Positions 24,906 through 33,090 of a stretch of 64,000 nucleotides of DNA are shown in pieces; within the stretch, counting starts at the first letter, position 1; each line of letters opens with the position of its first letter. The notes beneath the pieces were generated by a model. That model had not been told where the DNA came from. It did not search any database and saw only the letters and a program-made list of their open reading frames with translations. The stretch lies in the NCBI RefSeq assembly GCF_000195335.1, contig NC_015387.1, positions 125,001-189,000 on the forward strand. Direction: 5' to 3'. The DNA comes from Marinithermus hydrothermalis DSM 14884. Lineage in GTDB: Bacteria > Deinococcota > Deinococci > Deinococcales > Marinithermaceae. The position numbers and the translations under genes are program-made.

Positions 24906-26561
24906 TTACCCCTCAAGCATACCGATAACCCGCATCAGTTCGCTCACCGTAGTCTGCCCTTCCCGGACCTGCCGTACGCCCGCGTCGCGCAAGGAGCGGT
25001 GCCCGGACTCCTGGAGGCGCGCGCGCAGGACGGCTTCGTCCGCCCCCTGGCCGATCGCACGGAGCAGCTCGGCGTCCGGCGCGAAGATCTCGAACAACCC
25101 GATCCGGCCCTTATACCCCAGGCCGCGGCAGTACGTGCACCCCGCGCCTTTTCTTTGCGCCTCGGGTGCGGCCTCTCCCAGGAACGCGGCCTCCTCCGGG
25201 CTTAACGGGCGCCACTCCCCGCACTGCGGGCACACCCGGCGCACCAGGCGCTGCGCGACGGCCCCGATCAGGGTGGAGGCCACCAGGTACCGCTCCGCCC
25301 CCATCTCGAACAACCGGCTGACCGTGGAGACCGCGTCGTTGGTGTGCAGCGTGGCCAGGACCAGGTGTCCGGTCAACGCCGCGCGCAGCGCGGTTTCGAG
25401 GGTTTCCGCGTCGCGCACCTCGCCCACGAGGATCACGTCCGGGTCCTGGCGCAGGATGGCCCGCAGGATCTCCGCGAACCCCAGGCCGAGCCGAGGCTGT
25501 ACGGGGATCTGGTTGATCCCCTCCAGCGGGAACTCCACCGGGTCCTCGATCGTGACGAAGTTCCGGGCTGGGGTGTAGATGTGCTCGAGCGCGGCGTACA
25601 GCGTGGTGGTCTTGCCGCTCCCGGTCGGGCCGGTCACGAAGAGGATCCCGTACGGACGGCGCAGCAAGGTCTCGAAGCGCGCCAGATCCTCAGGGAACAT
25701 GCCGAGCTCGGCCAGCCCGATGCGCACCCGGGTGGGGTAGATGATGCGCGCGACGAGCTTCTCCCCCCACAGGGTGCCCATGGTGGAGAGCCGCACCTCG
25801 TGCCGCCGCCCCTCGAAGACGAAGGTGAAGTGCCCGTCCTGCGGCCGCCGCCGCTCCGCGATGTTCAACTGGGCCAGGACCTTAAACCGCGCGATCAAGG
25901 GCGGCTCCTGCTCTTTAGGGACCCGCCGGACCTCGGTGAGCACGCCGTCGATGCGCAGGCGCACCGCGAGGTAATGCTCGCGCGGCTCGAGGTGCAGGTC
26001 GGAGGCTCCCGCGGCGATCGCTTCGTGCAGTAGCGCGTCCGCGAGTTGCACGGCCGGCGCGGCGCCCACGGCCGGGTCGGGCGGGGCGGCCTCGAGGGCT
26101 GGGGGTGGCTCGGGCGCCTCGGCGGGCGGCTCGGTGCGGCGGTGTTGGTCCAGCACCTCGAGGATTTCCGAGTCCGGCGCGAGCTTGGGCACGATCTCCT
26201 TGCCGGTGATGTACCGCAGCTCGTCGATCAGGGCGAGGTCGGAAGGGTGGGCCATCGCGACGTAGAGGCGGTTGCCTTCCAGGCGGTACGGCAGCACCCG
26301 GTGCGCCCGCGCGAAGCGGGGGTCGACGAGGGCCAGGGCCTTCGGGTCGATCTCGAGCTGCTTGGGGCGCACCAGCTCCGCGTGCTGCTGGTCGGCCAGG
26401 ACCTGGGCGAGCTCCTCCTCCTTGATCAGGCCCTTGCGTAAAAGGACCTGGCCCAACCGGTCCCCCGTGCGGCGCTGTTCGGCGAGGGCCTCCTCGAGCT
26501 GCTCGGGGGTGATGCGCCCCAAGGCGACCAGCAACTCGCCGAGTTTAGGGTTGAGCGTCAA
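24906..26561 (-). CDS. pilB: pilus/T2SS assembly ATPase with MshEN-type N-terminal domain
   Basis: 551 residues. N-terminal MshEN-like repeats are visible (KLGELLVALGRITPEQLEEAL and DRLGQVLLRKGLIKEEELAQ); this motif binds c-di-GMP in Vibrio MshE. The GspE core has Walker A GPTGSGKTTTLYAAL, the Asp-rich box (VEFPLEGINQIPVQ), Walker B (DPDVILVGEVRD), the His box (TGHLVLATLHTND) and a CxxC...CxxC zinc site (CPQCGEW, CTYCRGLG). It powers pilin polymerisation or secretion. The start is TTG, with GGAGGTGA five bases upstream, overlapping the preceding gene. c-di-GMP could thus act here directly and also through the riboswitches nearby. Confidence 0.92.
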   Translation of the reverse strand: MTLNPKLGELLVALGRITPEQLEEALAEQRRTGDRLGQVLLRKGLIKEEELAQVLADQQHAELVRPKQLEIDPKALALVDPRFARAHRVLPYRLEGNRLYVAMAHPSDLALIDELRYITGKEIVPKLAPDSEILEVLDQHRRTEPPAEAPEPPPALEAAPPDPAVGAAPAVQLADALLHEAIAAGASDLHLEPREHYLAVRLRIDGVLTEVRRVPKEQEPPLIARFKVLAQLNIAERRRPQDGHFTFVFEGRRHEVRLSTMGTLWGEKLVARIIYPTRVRIGLAELGMFPEDLARFETLLRRPYGILFVTGPTGSGKTTTLYAALEHIYTPARNFVTIEDPVEFPLEGINQIPVQPRLGLGFAEILRAILRQDPDVILVGEVRDAETLETALRAALTGHLVLATLHTNDAVSTVSRLFEMGAERYLVASTLIGAVAQRLVRRVCPQCGEWRPLSPEEAAFLGEAAPEAQRKGAGCTYCRGLGYKGRIGLFEIFAPDAELLRAIGQGADEAVLRARLQESGHRSLRDAGVRQVREGQTTVSELMRVIGMLEG

Positions 26562-27745
26562 GGTTCACCTCCCACGCGAACACCTCCGCGTCCCGCTCGA
26601 TGCTGGCCAGCTCCCCGTGAAGCCGGGCCGTGAGGGTGACGGGCGCGTACGGGTCCAGCGCCTTGCCCACGAGGCGCACGCGCGCGGGGTCCGCCTCGAG
26701 GCGCTCGAGCCAGAGGGTGGGGGGCATGGGCCTGGACGACCTGGCGCAGGGTGTGCACCCCGACCCCTTGCGGGAGCGGGTCGGGCTGGGCGAGAAGGGC
26801 GGCCTCGAGGGCGGCGACCTCCTGACGGAGCTGCCGGTTCATCTCGGCTTGCGCGTGGATGCGGTGCGTGAGGTACCCTTGGCCGAGGCCGGTGAACGCC
26901 AGAAGGACCGCGGAGGTGAGGAGCGCGCGCTGCACGCTTTTCGGGAGGCCTTCCCCGGGGCGCGCGCGGCGGTAGCGCAGGTCGAGGTGAGGGGGGGTGG
27001 TGCGCCAAGCGGCCTCCGCGAGCGCTGGGGTGGGGCCTTCCTGGAGGACCTCGTGGGCGGGCAGGTCGGGCGGGACGGGGAGGGGGGCGGGGAGGTCGAA
27101 GAGGTACGCGGCGTCTACAGGGGTGGTGCGGCCGAACAGGTGCAGCGAACGTTGGACCTCCTGGGTGAGTTCCGGGGTGGCGTCCCGCGCGGGTAGGTTC
27201 AGGAAACGGAACCCGATGAGCCGCCCGGCCTCGAAGAGCGCCAGGGTGTTGCTCGCGCCCTCCAGGACGAGGAAGCTCTCACGGTCATCCAGCTCGGCTT
27301 TGGCCCGGCGCCAGATCAGGAGGGGAAGGGGTTCGATGCGCCGGGGGCGTAGCCGCCGGGTGAGGAGCCGAGCGGCCTCGAGCGGCCAGGCGGCGAACAA
27401 CACCTGGATGCGCCCGGGGCCCTCGGGGTAGAGGGGGTCGTAGTCCGTGAATAACTCGTGCGCGCCCCAGACGGGGTTGCGCTCGGCCTCGGCCAGCACC
27501 GCTTCCGCCAGGGAAAAGCCCTCGAGGGCGGGGAAACGCGCCATGCGGAGCAGCACGAACTCCGGGGAGAGCCCCAGGTACAGCGCACTTGAGCCTCCCG
27601 CGGCCTTGCGGGCCTCGTGCAGGTGCCACGCTAACCGGTCGTAGCGCGGCGTGCCCGTTTCGTCCAGCAGGTCCTCCGCCGCGTAGAAACGGGTTGGTTC
27701 GCCAAGCGCGTAGATGCCGCGGGAGGTCGCGAGAAGCTCCGGCAT
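26558..27745 (-). CDS. PilM/PilN-fused (GspL/MshI-like) protein, frame broken at a C6 run
   Basis: The first about 260 residues form an actin-like PilM domain, then come a membrane segment (LLTSAVLLAFTGLGQGYL), a coiled coil and the start of a PilN-like domain (GVGVHTLRQVVQA). There the frame degrades to Arg/Pro/Gly-rich sequence ending at 26558. The +1 frame carries the expected continuation (PTLWLERLEADPARVRLVGKAL...) and ends at 26545. Removing one C from the C6 run at 26719-26724 joins them. This is either a sequencing or assembly indel, a true mutation, slippage, or phase variation. ATG 27745 lies five bases after the previous stop. The fusion would be the cytoplasm-to-periplasm link for the ATPase. 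Confidence 0.75.
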   Translation of the reverse strand: MPELLATSRGIYALGEPTRFYAAEDLLDETGTPRYDRLAWHLHEARKAAGGSSALYLGLSPEFVLLRMARFPALEGFSLAEAVLAEAERNPVWGAHELFTDYDPLYPEGPGRIQVLFAAWPLEAARLLTRRLRPRRIEPLPLLIWRRAKAELDDRESFLVLEGASNTLALFEAGRLIGFRFLNLPARDATPELTQEVQRSLHLFGRTTPVDAAYLFDLPAPLPVPPDLPAHEVLQEGPTPALAEAAWRTTPPHLDLRYRRARPGEGLPKSVQRALLTSAVLLAFTGLGQGYLTHRIHAQAEMNRQLRQEVAALEAALLAQPDPLPQGVGVHTLRQVVQAHAPHPLARAPRGGPRARAPRGQGAGPVRARHPHGPASRGAGQHRAGRGGVRVGGEP

Positions 27746-27749
27746 GGTT

Positions 27750-28205
27750 CTAGGGGTATAGTACCCGCCGCGTGGCCTCGATGGGCGGGAGGGTAAGGCC
27801 TTCGGCCGGCGTTCGGGTGAGCACGAACCGCACGCTCCGGCCCTGCGCGCTAAACCGCCCCGCGTACCCCTCGAGGAGGGTGAGGGGCGTGCCGGAGCGG
27901 CACCCTCCCCGGGGGTCACGGTAGACGCGCCCCCCCTCCAGATAGTAACAGACCCGCCCGGCGGCCCCCTCCAAACGCAGGCGTTGCCCGCCGTTTTCGA
28001 CGCGCGCGGCGCGCGCGCGGCGCACGTCCTCCCCGAGATGGCGGCGTAGGTCCGCGTAGTCGGTTTGGGCCTCCAGAAGGACCTGCCCGAGCTGCCAGGC
28101 GCGCGCGCCTTGCGTGACGAGGAGGGCCGCGCCCAGGGCGAGCACGCCCGTGAGGGCGAGGGCGACGGCCATCTCGGGGAGGGTAAGGCCCAAGCTACGC
28201 TTCAT
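27750..28205 (-). CDS. minor pilin / pseudopilin (GspJ/PilW-like)
   Basis: 151 residues. A short basic leader and prepilin-type N-terminus (MKRSLG-LTLPEMAVALALTGVLALGAALLV) carry the Glu at position +5 after the Gly, as in type IV pilins. The globular part has two cysteines (RVCYYL, RGGCRS). Minor pilins of this kind prime fibre assembly. ATGA overlap with the preceding pseudopilin. Confidence 0.8.
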   Translation of the reverse strand: MKRSLGLTLPEMAVALALTGVLALGAALLVTQGARAWQLGQVLLEAQTDYADLRRHLGEDVRRARAARVENGGQRLRLEGAAGRVCYYLEGGRVYRDPRGGCRSGTPLTLLEGYAGRFSAQGRSVRFVLTRTPAEGLTLPPIEATRRVLYP

Positions 28206-28558
28206 GGCAGGCGCAAGACAACCGCAGCGGCGAGGCGGCCCTCCGGGTCCCGGAACTCGACGCGGTACGCGGTGAGGCGCGGTCCGGGCGCGGCGCGCAG
28301 GGTGCAGGTGTAACCCTCGAGCCCTGGGGCCTCGTTGGGGTCAAAGCGGGGGCAGGGCTGCCCGTCCCGAATGGTGTGGGGATGGGCGCGGAGCCACTCG
28401 GCGTTGTTCTCCAGCACCGCGGCGAGCATCCCGGCGCGGCGGGCGGTGAGGCTTGCGGCCTGTACGGTGGAGAGAGCGTGCACGACGAGCACGCTGGCCA
28501 CGCCGAGCACCACGAGGGTCACGGCCACCTCGACCAGGGTGAAGCCCCGGCGGTTCAT
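28202..28558 (-). CDS. minor pilin / pseudopilin (GspI/PilV-like)
   Basis: 118 residues from ATG 28558, with AAGGAG five bases upstream; an upstream in-frame start is less likely. The prepilin signature is MNRRG-FTLVEVAVTLVVLG, cut after Gly5. Two cysteines (QPCPRF, YTCTLR) could form a disulfide. The start overlaps the previous stop (ATGA), as does the stop with the next gene. Confidence 0.85.
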   Translation of the reverse strand: MNRRGFTLVEVAVTLVVLGVASVLVVHALSTVQAASLTARRAGMLAAVLENNAEWLRAHPHTIRDGQPCPRFDPNEAPGLEGYTCTLRAAPGPRLTAYRVEFRDPEGRLAAAVVLRLP

Positions 28559-28974
28559 GGGTTCTCCTTCCACCCGAGGATGCGCCCCCGGCCGTCGAAG
28601 CGGACCTCGAGGGTCACCTCGACCTCGGCGCCGTAATTGAGGGGCCCGCCCGCGGTTCGTCCGCGGGCGCAGTACACCCCGGGCCGGACGCGGCCGGCGG
28701 TGAGGGTGCCGAGGACCTCCCCCTGGACCGTGACGGTCTCGGGGGGCGGCCAGGCGGGGGGCGGGCAGCTGGGCAGCCGCACGCCCGCGAACCGGCCGAA
28801 GCGCGCCTCGTAGATCCCGCTTTCGGCCAGGTACCGGGCTTGCACCGCGGCGAGCGCTGCCGCTCCCGCTCGCGTGGTCCGACTGAGGAGCAGGTTGAGG
28901 GGCGGGACCACTGCGAACAGGAGGAGGAGCAGTAGAAGCGCGAGCAGCAGCGTGGAGCCTTGAGCGATTCGCAC
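28555..28974 (-). CDS. PilX/GspK-like minor pilin
   Basis: About 139 residues: an uninterrupted Leu-rich N-terminal helix (GSTLLLALLLLLLLFAVVPP) and a globular domain with two cysteines. PilX-type proteins have such N-termini and take part in pilus priming or adhesion. No ribosome-binding site is visible; GTG 28974 is preferred over TTG 28983, which lies in the tail of the pilin terminator. Its expression probably depends on read-through from pilA. Confidence 0.7.
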   Translation of the reverse strand: MRIAQGSTLLLALLLLLLLFAVVPPLNLLLSRTTRAGAAALAAVQARYLAESGIYEARFGRFAGVRLPSCPPPAWPPPETVTVQGEVLGTLTAGRVRPGVYCARGRTAGGPLNYGAEVEVTLEVRFDGRGRILGWKENP

Positions 28975-28983
28975 GACGGTCAA

Positions 28984-29016
28984 AAGGCCCGCGGGCCGGG
29001 AGGGCCGGCCCGCGGG
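28984..29016 (-). terminator. strong hairpin after the pilin gene
   Basis: 12-bp perfect stem (CCCGCGGGCCGG with complement) followed on the minus strand by CCTTTTG, between pilin and the minor-pilin operon. It would let pilin mRNA accumulate in excess while passing some read-through. Confidence 0.75.
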
Positions 29017-29025
29017 AGCACGGGG

Positions 29026-29406
29026 TTACTGGAACTTGACGTGGTACGCCGAGCTCTTCTTCGTGTAGGTCTTGGCGTTGGGGTTGAAGACGTACACGTC
29101 CGAAGCCGGGTTCCCGTCGCAGTCCACCTTGAGGTTGGCGTCCTTGGTGCCCGTGGCCTTGTCGCCCTTCACCGTCAGCTCGCCCACGCTCGAGAGCAGC
29201 TCGTTACAGGTGGGCTTTTCGCCCTTGTTCTCCGCCAGGTAGATCGCGTACGCGGACTTGATGGCGCTGGCCGTAGCCTCGACCTGCGCGTCGATCGCGC
29301 TGCCCGTGGTGCTCAAGAAGCGCGGCACGGCCACCGCCGCCAACACCCCGATGATCACGATCACGATCGCGAGTTCGACCAGCGTGAAACCCGTGGTTTT
29401 CTTCAT
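29026..29406 (-). CDS. pilA: major type IV pilin-like protein
   Basis: 126 residues. MKKTTG-FTLVELAIVIVIIGVLAAVAVPRFL is a textbook prepilin leader with a six-residue leader, cleavage after Gly6, and the conserved Glu five residues later. The C-terminal domain has a cysteine pair (PTCNEL, VDCDG) as expected for a pilin disulfide loop. It stands first in a minus-strand locus with minor pilins, ATPase and platform protein, followed by a strong hairpin. The promoter -10 is TATATT at 29454-29459, with the palindromic element at the -35 position. Confidence 0.9.
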   Translation of the reverse strand: MKKTTGFTLVELAIVIVIIGVLAAVAVPRFLSTTGSAIDAQVEATASAIKSAYAIYLAENKGEKPTCNELLSSVGELTVKGDKATGTKDANLKVDCDGNPASDVYVFNPNAKTYTKKSSAYHVKFQ

Positions 29407-29453
29407 GATGCCTCCTTTCGCGTCTGCAGGGCGTTCATCTCTATCCGGGAATC

Positions 29454-29459
29454 AATATA
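29454..29459 (-). promoter_or_regulatory. -10 element of the pilin promoter
   Basis: TATATT on the minus strand about 50 bases upstream of the pilin start. The usual -35 position reads TGTTGC and overlaps the palindromic element centred 33.5 bp upstream. Confidence 0.5.
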
Positions 29460-29482
29460 GGTAACCTCGCGTTCTTGCAACA

Positions 29483-29497
29483 CCCCCAGATGGGGGA
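29483..29497 (+). promoter_or_regulatory. palindromic CCCCYARATGGGGGA element, copy 3
   Basis: Reads CCCCCAGATGGGGGA in the pilA/vanW divergent promoter region. Its centre-to-minus-10 distance is identical to that of copy 2, suggesting a shared activator or repressor. Confidence 0.5.
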
Positions 29498-29570
29498 AAG
29501 GCAGGGTGGGTAAGCTGCAAGACCCTGTACGTAATGCGGGGCGCGCTAGCATGAAAACAAGGGGGGGCTT

Positions 29571-30731
29571 ATGAGGATGCTGCAACGGGCGGGGGTGGCG
29601 GGCGCGCTGCTGAGCGGCCTCGCTATAGCCCAGATCAACGCCGTCTTCGTCACCCACGAGCGGGTGCTCGAGGACGGCCAGGTCCGGGTGTACACGGGCG
29701 CGCGCGCCTTCACGGTGCACAGCGCGGCGGACCTCGAGCCGCTCGTGGCGCGGCTTGCGCGCGAGGCGCGGCCGGCGCGGTTCGTGTACGACGCGGCGCG
29801 CGGCTGGATCGCGGTGGAGAAGTTGGGGTATGGGTTCGACCTGGACGAGGTGCGCGCCGCGTACCGCGAGGCCCTCGAGGCAGGCCGGACGCAGTTCGTG
29901 CTGCCGGTGCGAGTTGTGGAGCCGGAGGTGAGCGTGGCGGACCTGGCGCGCTGGGGGGTGCGCGAGTTGCTGGCCGAGGGGCGCACGAGCTTCCGGGGTT
30001 CCTCGGCAGGCCGGGTGCACAACATCCGGTTGGGAGCTCAGAAGATCGACGGTACCCTCATCCCGCCGGGAACGGTGTTTTCCTTTAACGCGGCGGTAGG
30101 GCCGATCACGCGGGAGGCGGGGTTCGGTGACAGCCTCGTGATCGTGGGGGACCGGACCGAGCTCGGGGTGGGCGGCGGGATCTGCCAGGTCTCGACGACC
30201 GTGTACCGCGCGGCGTTTTTCGCCGGGCTGCCGATCGTGGAGCGCCGCGCCCACAGCTACCAGCTGGCCTACTACCATCCGGTGGGCCTGGACGCGGCGG
30301 TGTACCAACCGTGGCTGGACCTGAAGTTCCGGAACGACACCCCCGGGTACATCCTGGTGCAGGCGCACGTGCAAGGCCAGGAGCTCGTGGTGCGCTTCTT
30401 CGGGACCCGGGACCGCACCGTGGACTGGGAGGGGCCGTTCATCTCGGACCGGCACCCTCCGCCCGAGCCCCGGTACGTACTGGACTCGAGCCTGCCGCCG
30501 GGCGCGGTGAAGCAGGTGGACTGGGCGGCGGAGGGCGCGACGGTGCGGGTGGAGCGCACCGTGCGGTACGCGGACGGCCGGGTGGTGCGGGAGGTGTTCA
30601 CCAGCCGATACCGGCCCTGGGGGGCCGTGTACCTCGTCGGGCCCGAACCGAAGCCCGAGCCCGAACCCCAGGCGGTGGGGGCAGCCGGTCAGGCCGCTCT
30701 GCCCTTACCCCCCATGCTGAGCCCGCCTTAA
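29571..30731 (+). CDS. VanW family exported protein
   Basis: 386 residues with a signal sequence ([21 protein letters not shown]), an N-terminal alpha/beta domain and a VanW domain ([66 protein letters not shown]). It is followed by a G5-like beta region and a Pro-rich tail. VanW proteins occur in vancomycin clusters and widely elsewhere; their biochemical role is unknown, though association with the cell wall is likely. A GGGGGGG run precedes the ATG and TAGCAT lies at 29547-29552. The stop overlaps the convergent apgM stop by four bases. Confidence 0.85.
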   Translation: MRMLQRAGVAGALLSGLAIAQINAVFVTHERVLEDGQVRVYTGARAFTVHSAADLEPLVARLAREARPARFVYDAARGWIAVEKLGYGFDLDEVRAAYREALEAGRTQFVLPVRVVEPEVSVADLARWGVRELLAEGRTSFRGSSAGRVHNIRLGAQKIDGTLIPPGTVFSFNAAVGPITREAGFGDSLVIVGDRTELGVGGGICQVSTTVYRAAFFAGLPIVERRAHSYQLAYYHPVGLDAAVYQPWLDLKFRNDTPGYILVQAHVQGQELVVRFFGTRDRTVDWEGPFISDRHPPPEPRYVLDSSLPPGAVKQVDWAAEGATVRVERTVRYADGRVVREVFTSRYRPWGAVYLVGPEPKPEPEPQAVGAAGQAALPLPPMLSPP

Positions 30732-31960
30732 GCCCCGTACTTTTGCAGCTTCCCCGCGTGGGCCAGAAGGAGCGGCATCAGCTCCACGCCGCGCAGGTGC
30801 CCGAGCGAGCCTTTTCGGGCCTCGTCCTCGGTGAAGCGCGTCGCGGTGTCGTTCCGCAGGTACGGGCCGTATAGCAGGAGGGGCACGGGGTGCCAGGAGT
30901 GCGCCTTGAGGACGGCGGGGGTGGAGTGGTCCCCGGTGATTGCGAGCACGTCGGGTTTAAGGGCGAGCAGCTCCGGCAGCAGGGCGTCGAACGCCTCGAT
31001 CCGCGCGACCTTGGCCGCGAAGTCCCCGTCCTCTCCGGTGGAGTCCGTCTTCTTAAAGTGCAGGTAGAAGAAGTCGAAGGCCTCCCAGTGAGCCTTGAGG
31101 GCCTCGAGCTTCTCCTCGGGGGCGTCGCCCTCGCCCCGCACCTCGAGGGGCTGCATGCCGACGAGGGCGGCCACGCCGCGGTACATGGGGTAGCTGGCGA
31201 TCGCGGCGGGCGTGAGCTTGTACACCTCCTGCATCTGGGGGAAGGCGGGGCGTTTGGAGGCCCCGCGGAGGAGCACCCCGTTGATCTGGGGTTCGTCCTT
31301 GAGGGCTTCCTCCGCGAGCTGGGTGAAGCGGTTCAGCACCCGCGCGGTTTTGGCGCTCGCGGCGTCCTCGGGGGATTCCGGGAGGGCCTCGAGGGGCGGG
31401 ACGCCGGTGCGCTGCGGGTCGGTGTCCTGCACGCGGTCGCCGAGGTTTTCGCCGCTAAGTACCAGCACAAAACGGTGCTCGCTCTCGGTGTAGAGGCGGA
31501 TCTGAACCCCGTCGATCTCAGAGATACGGGCCTGGAGCTTTTGGAGGACGCGGCGGTTTTCCTCGGTGGAGGGACGGCCCGCGCGGCGGTCCTGGACGGT
31601 GCGGTCGGGGGCGAGGGTGGCGAAGTTGCCGCGCACCGCGACGTCCCCCGGGCCGAACTCGGCCCCGATCCCGATGGCGGAGAGCGCGCCGCGCCCCACC
31701 TGGTAGGTGAAGGGGTCGTACCCAAAAAGCGCGAGGTGCCCCGGCCCCGACCCGGGGGCGAGGCCGGGGTGGACCGGGGTGAGGAGGCCTAGGGCGGAGC
31801 GCTGCGCGAGCGCGTCCAGGTTCGGGGTGCGGGCCGCGGCCAGCTCGGTGGGGCCGCCGGGCGTTTGGGGCAGGCCGCCCACCCCGTCGAGGACCACGAG
31901 GAGGATCTTCGAGGGCGTCTTCCGGCTGAGCTCCGCGATGTGCGGTAGGAGATCCAGCAT
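30728..31960 (-). CDS. apgM: 2,3-bisphosphoglycerate-independent phosphoglycerate mutase, archaeal type
   Basis: 410 residues, the usual length of ApgM, which interconverts 3- and 2-phosphoglycerate in glycolysis. Alkaline-phosphatase-fold metal and catalytic segments are visible: [10 protein letters not shown], the TPNLDALA helix, the substrate segment [27 protein letters not shown] and the C-terminal ITGDHSTP. Thermales use this form. TACAAT at 31967-31972 ends six bases before the ATG with no ribosome-binding site, so it is leaderless. Confidence 0.93.
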   Translation of the reverse strand: MLDLLPHIAELSRKTPSKILLVVLDGVGGLPQTPGGPTELAAARTPNLDALAQRSALGLLTPVHPGLAPGSGPGHLALFGYDPFTYQVGRGALSAIGIGAEFGPGDVAVRGNFATLAPDRTVQDRRAGRPSTEENRRVLQKLQARISEIDGVQIRLYTESEHRFVLVLSGENLGDRVQDTDPQRTGVPPLEALPESPEDAASAKTARVLNRFTQLAEEALKDEPQINGVLLRGASKRPAFPQMQEVYKLTPAAIASYPMYRGVAALVGMQPLEVRGEGDAPEEKLEALKAHWEAFDFFYLHFKKTDSTGEDGDFAAKVARIEAFDALLPELLALKPDVLAITGDHSTPAVLKAHSWHPVPLLLYGPYLRNDTATRFTEDEARKGSLGHLRGVELMPLLLAHAGKLQKYGA

Positions 31961-31972
31961 GGCTTTATTGTA

Positions 31973-32129
31973 GCCCGGCCTTTCCGTGAGGCGCCGGGAG
32001 AACTCGCCAGCAGCGCGTTGGGCGGATCGGCCGTGTGGCCCTCCCGAGGGTGTGCGGGGCAGGTGCCGCGCGCGCCGTTGGTGGGAGCGCTTGCGGGACG
32101 GCGGAGTCCGAGGGGTGGGCGCAATCTAG
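31973..32129. other. intergenic region before hsp20 operon, no gene seen
   Basis: No open frame with a start signal. GC-rich, with a small hairpin near 32035-32060. Confidence 0.4.
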
Positions 32130-32158
32130 TTGACAATATCATTATCAAATGTTATGAT
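32130..32158 (+). promoter_or_regulatory. promoter of the hsp20-antiporter operon
   Basis: TTGACA (32130-32135), 17-base spacer, TATGAT (32153-32158). The A+T-rich spacer has an imperfect dyad (ATCAT and ATGAT, 11 bases apart) that could be an operator. Confidence 0.85.
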
Positions 32159-32210
32159 CTGAATTGGTGAAGATTGTGGGACACGCGCCCTTTCGAGGAA
32201 AGGAGGCAGT

Positions 32211-32627
32211 ATGATGCGCTGGGACCCCTTCAAGGAGATCGAAGAGCTACAGGAACGGCTAGGTCGCATGTTCACCCCGCGCCCCGGGGAACGCGAGACC
32301 TTCGCGCCCCTCGTGGACGTGACCGAGGACGAGGCGGGCCTCCACCTCGCGGTCTACCTGCCGGGGGTGGAGCCGGACCGGGTCGACGTGATCGCCGAAC
32401 AGGAGACCCTCACGGTCCGCGGCTCGAGGCCCCTGGAGCAAAAGGAAGGCGTCGCGTACCACCGGGTGGAAGGCCCCTACGGCAACTTCGTGCGGAGCTT
32501 CTCCATCCCCTCCGTGTACGACCTCTCCCGGGTCCAAGCCCGCTTCAAGCACGGGGTCCTCTACCTGGACGTACCCCGCGCCGAAGCCACCAAACCGCGC
32601 AAGGTCCAGATCCAGGTGGAAGGCTAA
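32211..32627 (+). CDS. small heat-shock protein Hsp20 (first copy)
   Basis: 138 residues: N-terminal MMRWDPFKEIEELQERL, an alpha-crystallin domain (VDVTEDEAGLHLAVYLPGV to ARFKHGVLYLDVPR) and a short C-terminal tail with a KVQIQV element standing for the I-x-I/V anchor. It is an ATP-independent holdase that forms oligomers and binds unfolding proteins. AGGAGG stands five bases before the ATG. A second, divergent hsp20 follows after 28 bases. Confidence 0.95.
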   Translation: MMRWDPFKEIEELQERLGRMFTPRPGERETFAPLVDVTEDEAGLHLAVYLPGVEPDRVDVIAEQETLTVRGSRPLEQKEGVAYHRVEGPYGNFVRSFSIPSVYDLSRVQARFKHGVLYLDVPRAEATKPRKVQIQVEG

Positions 32628-32655
32628 CCCCGCCCGCCGGGGAAAGGAGGCGCGC

Positions 32656-33069
32656 ATGCTCGAGCGCTTCTGGCCCTTCAAAAAGGGCCGGTTCCGCCGC
32701 GCGATCGAGGGCGTGCTCGAGCGGGTCTGGAGTGAGGGCCTCGAGTCCCTAGAGCCCAAGGCCGAGCTCCTGGAGGAGGAAGGCCGCTACCGGCTGCGCC
32801 TCGAGGTGCCCGGCCTCGGCAAGAACGACCTCAAGGTCTACCTCGAGGGGGATTACCTGGTGGTGGAGGGGGAACGCAAGGAGGAGCGCCGTACCCGGCG
32901 GTACTCCGAGATCCACTACGGCCGGATCTACCGGGCCTTCCCCCTCCCCCCGGACGCCCGGCGCGAAGGGCTTAAGGCCCGGCTGCGTCGCGGGGTGCTC
33001 GAGGTGAGCATCCCCCGCGAGGCCCTGCCCCGGCACGAGGTCGAACTGGAGGAGATCGACCTCGAGTAA
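32656..33069 (+). CDS. small heat-shock protein Hsp20 (second, divergent copy)
   Basis: 137 residues. N-terminus MLERFWPFKKGRFRRAI, then an alpha-crystallin domain (AELLEEEGRYRLRLEVPGLGKNDLKVYLEGDYLVVEGER ... LKARLRRGVLEVSIPR), and an acidic tail lacking a clear IxI anchor. The difference in tail from the first copy suggests mixed oligomers or different substrates. GGAAAGGAGG precedes the ATG. Confidence 0.93.
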   Translation: MLERFWPFKKGRFRRAIEGVLERVWSEGLESLEPKAELLEEEGRYRLRLEVPGLGKNDLKVYLEGDYLVVEGERKEERRTRRYSEIHYGRIYRAFPLPPDARREGLKARLRRGVLEVSIPREALPRHEVELEEIDLE

Positions 33070-33090
33070 GGGCGAGTGGGAGGAACGGCG

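Noticed and set aside
28558-28573. Upstream start for the GspI-like pseudopilin
   Set aside because: The AAGGAG spacing and prepilin leader length favour the ATG at 28558.
32130-32160. Fur box in the hsp20 promoter (ATCATTATC)
   Set aside because: Only one half-site matches; the second half and the 7-1-7 layout are absent.
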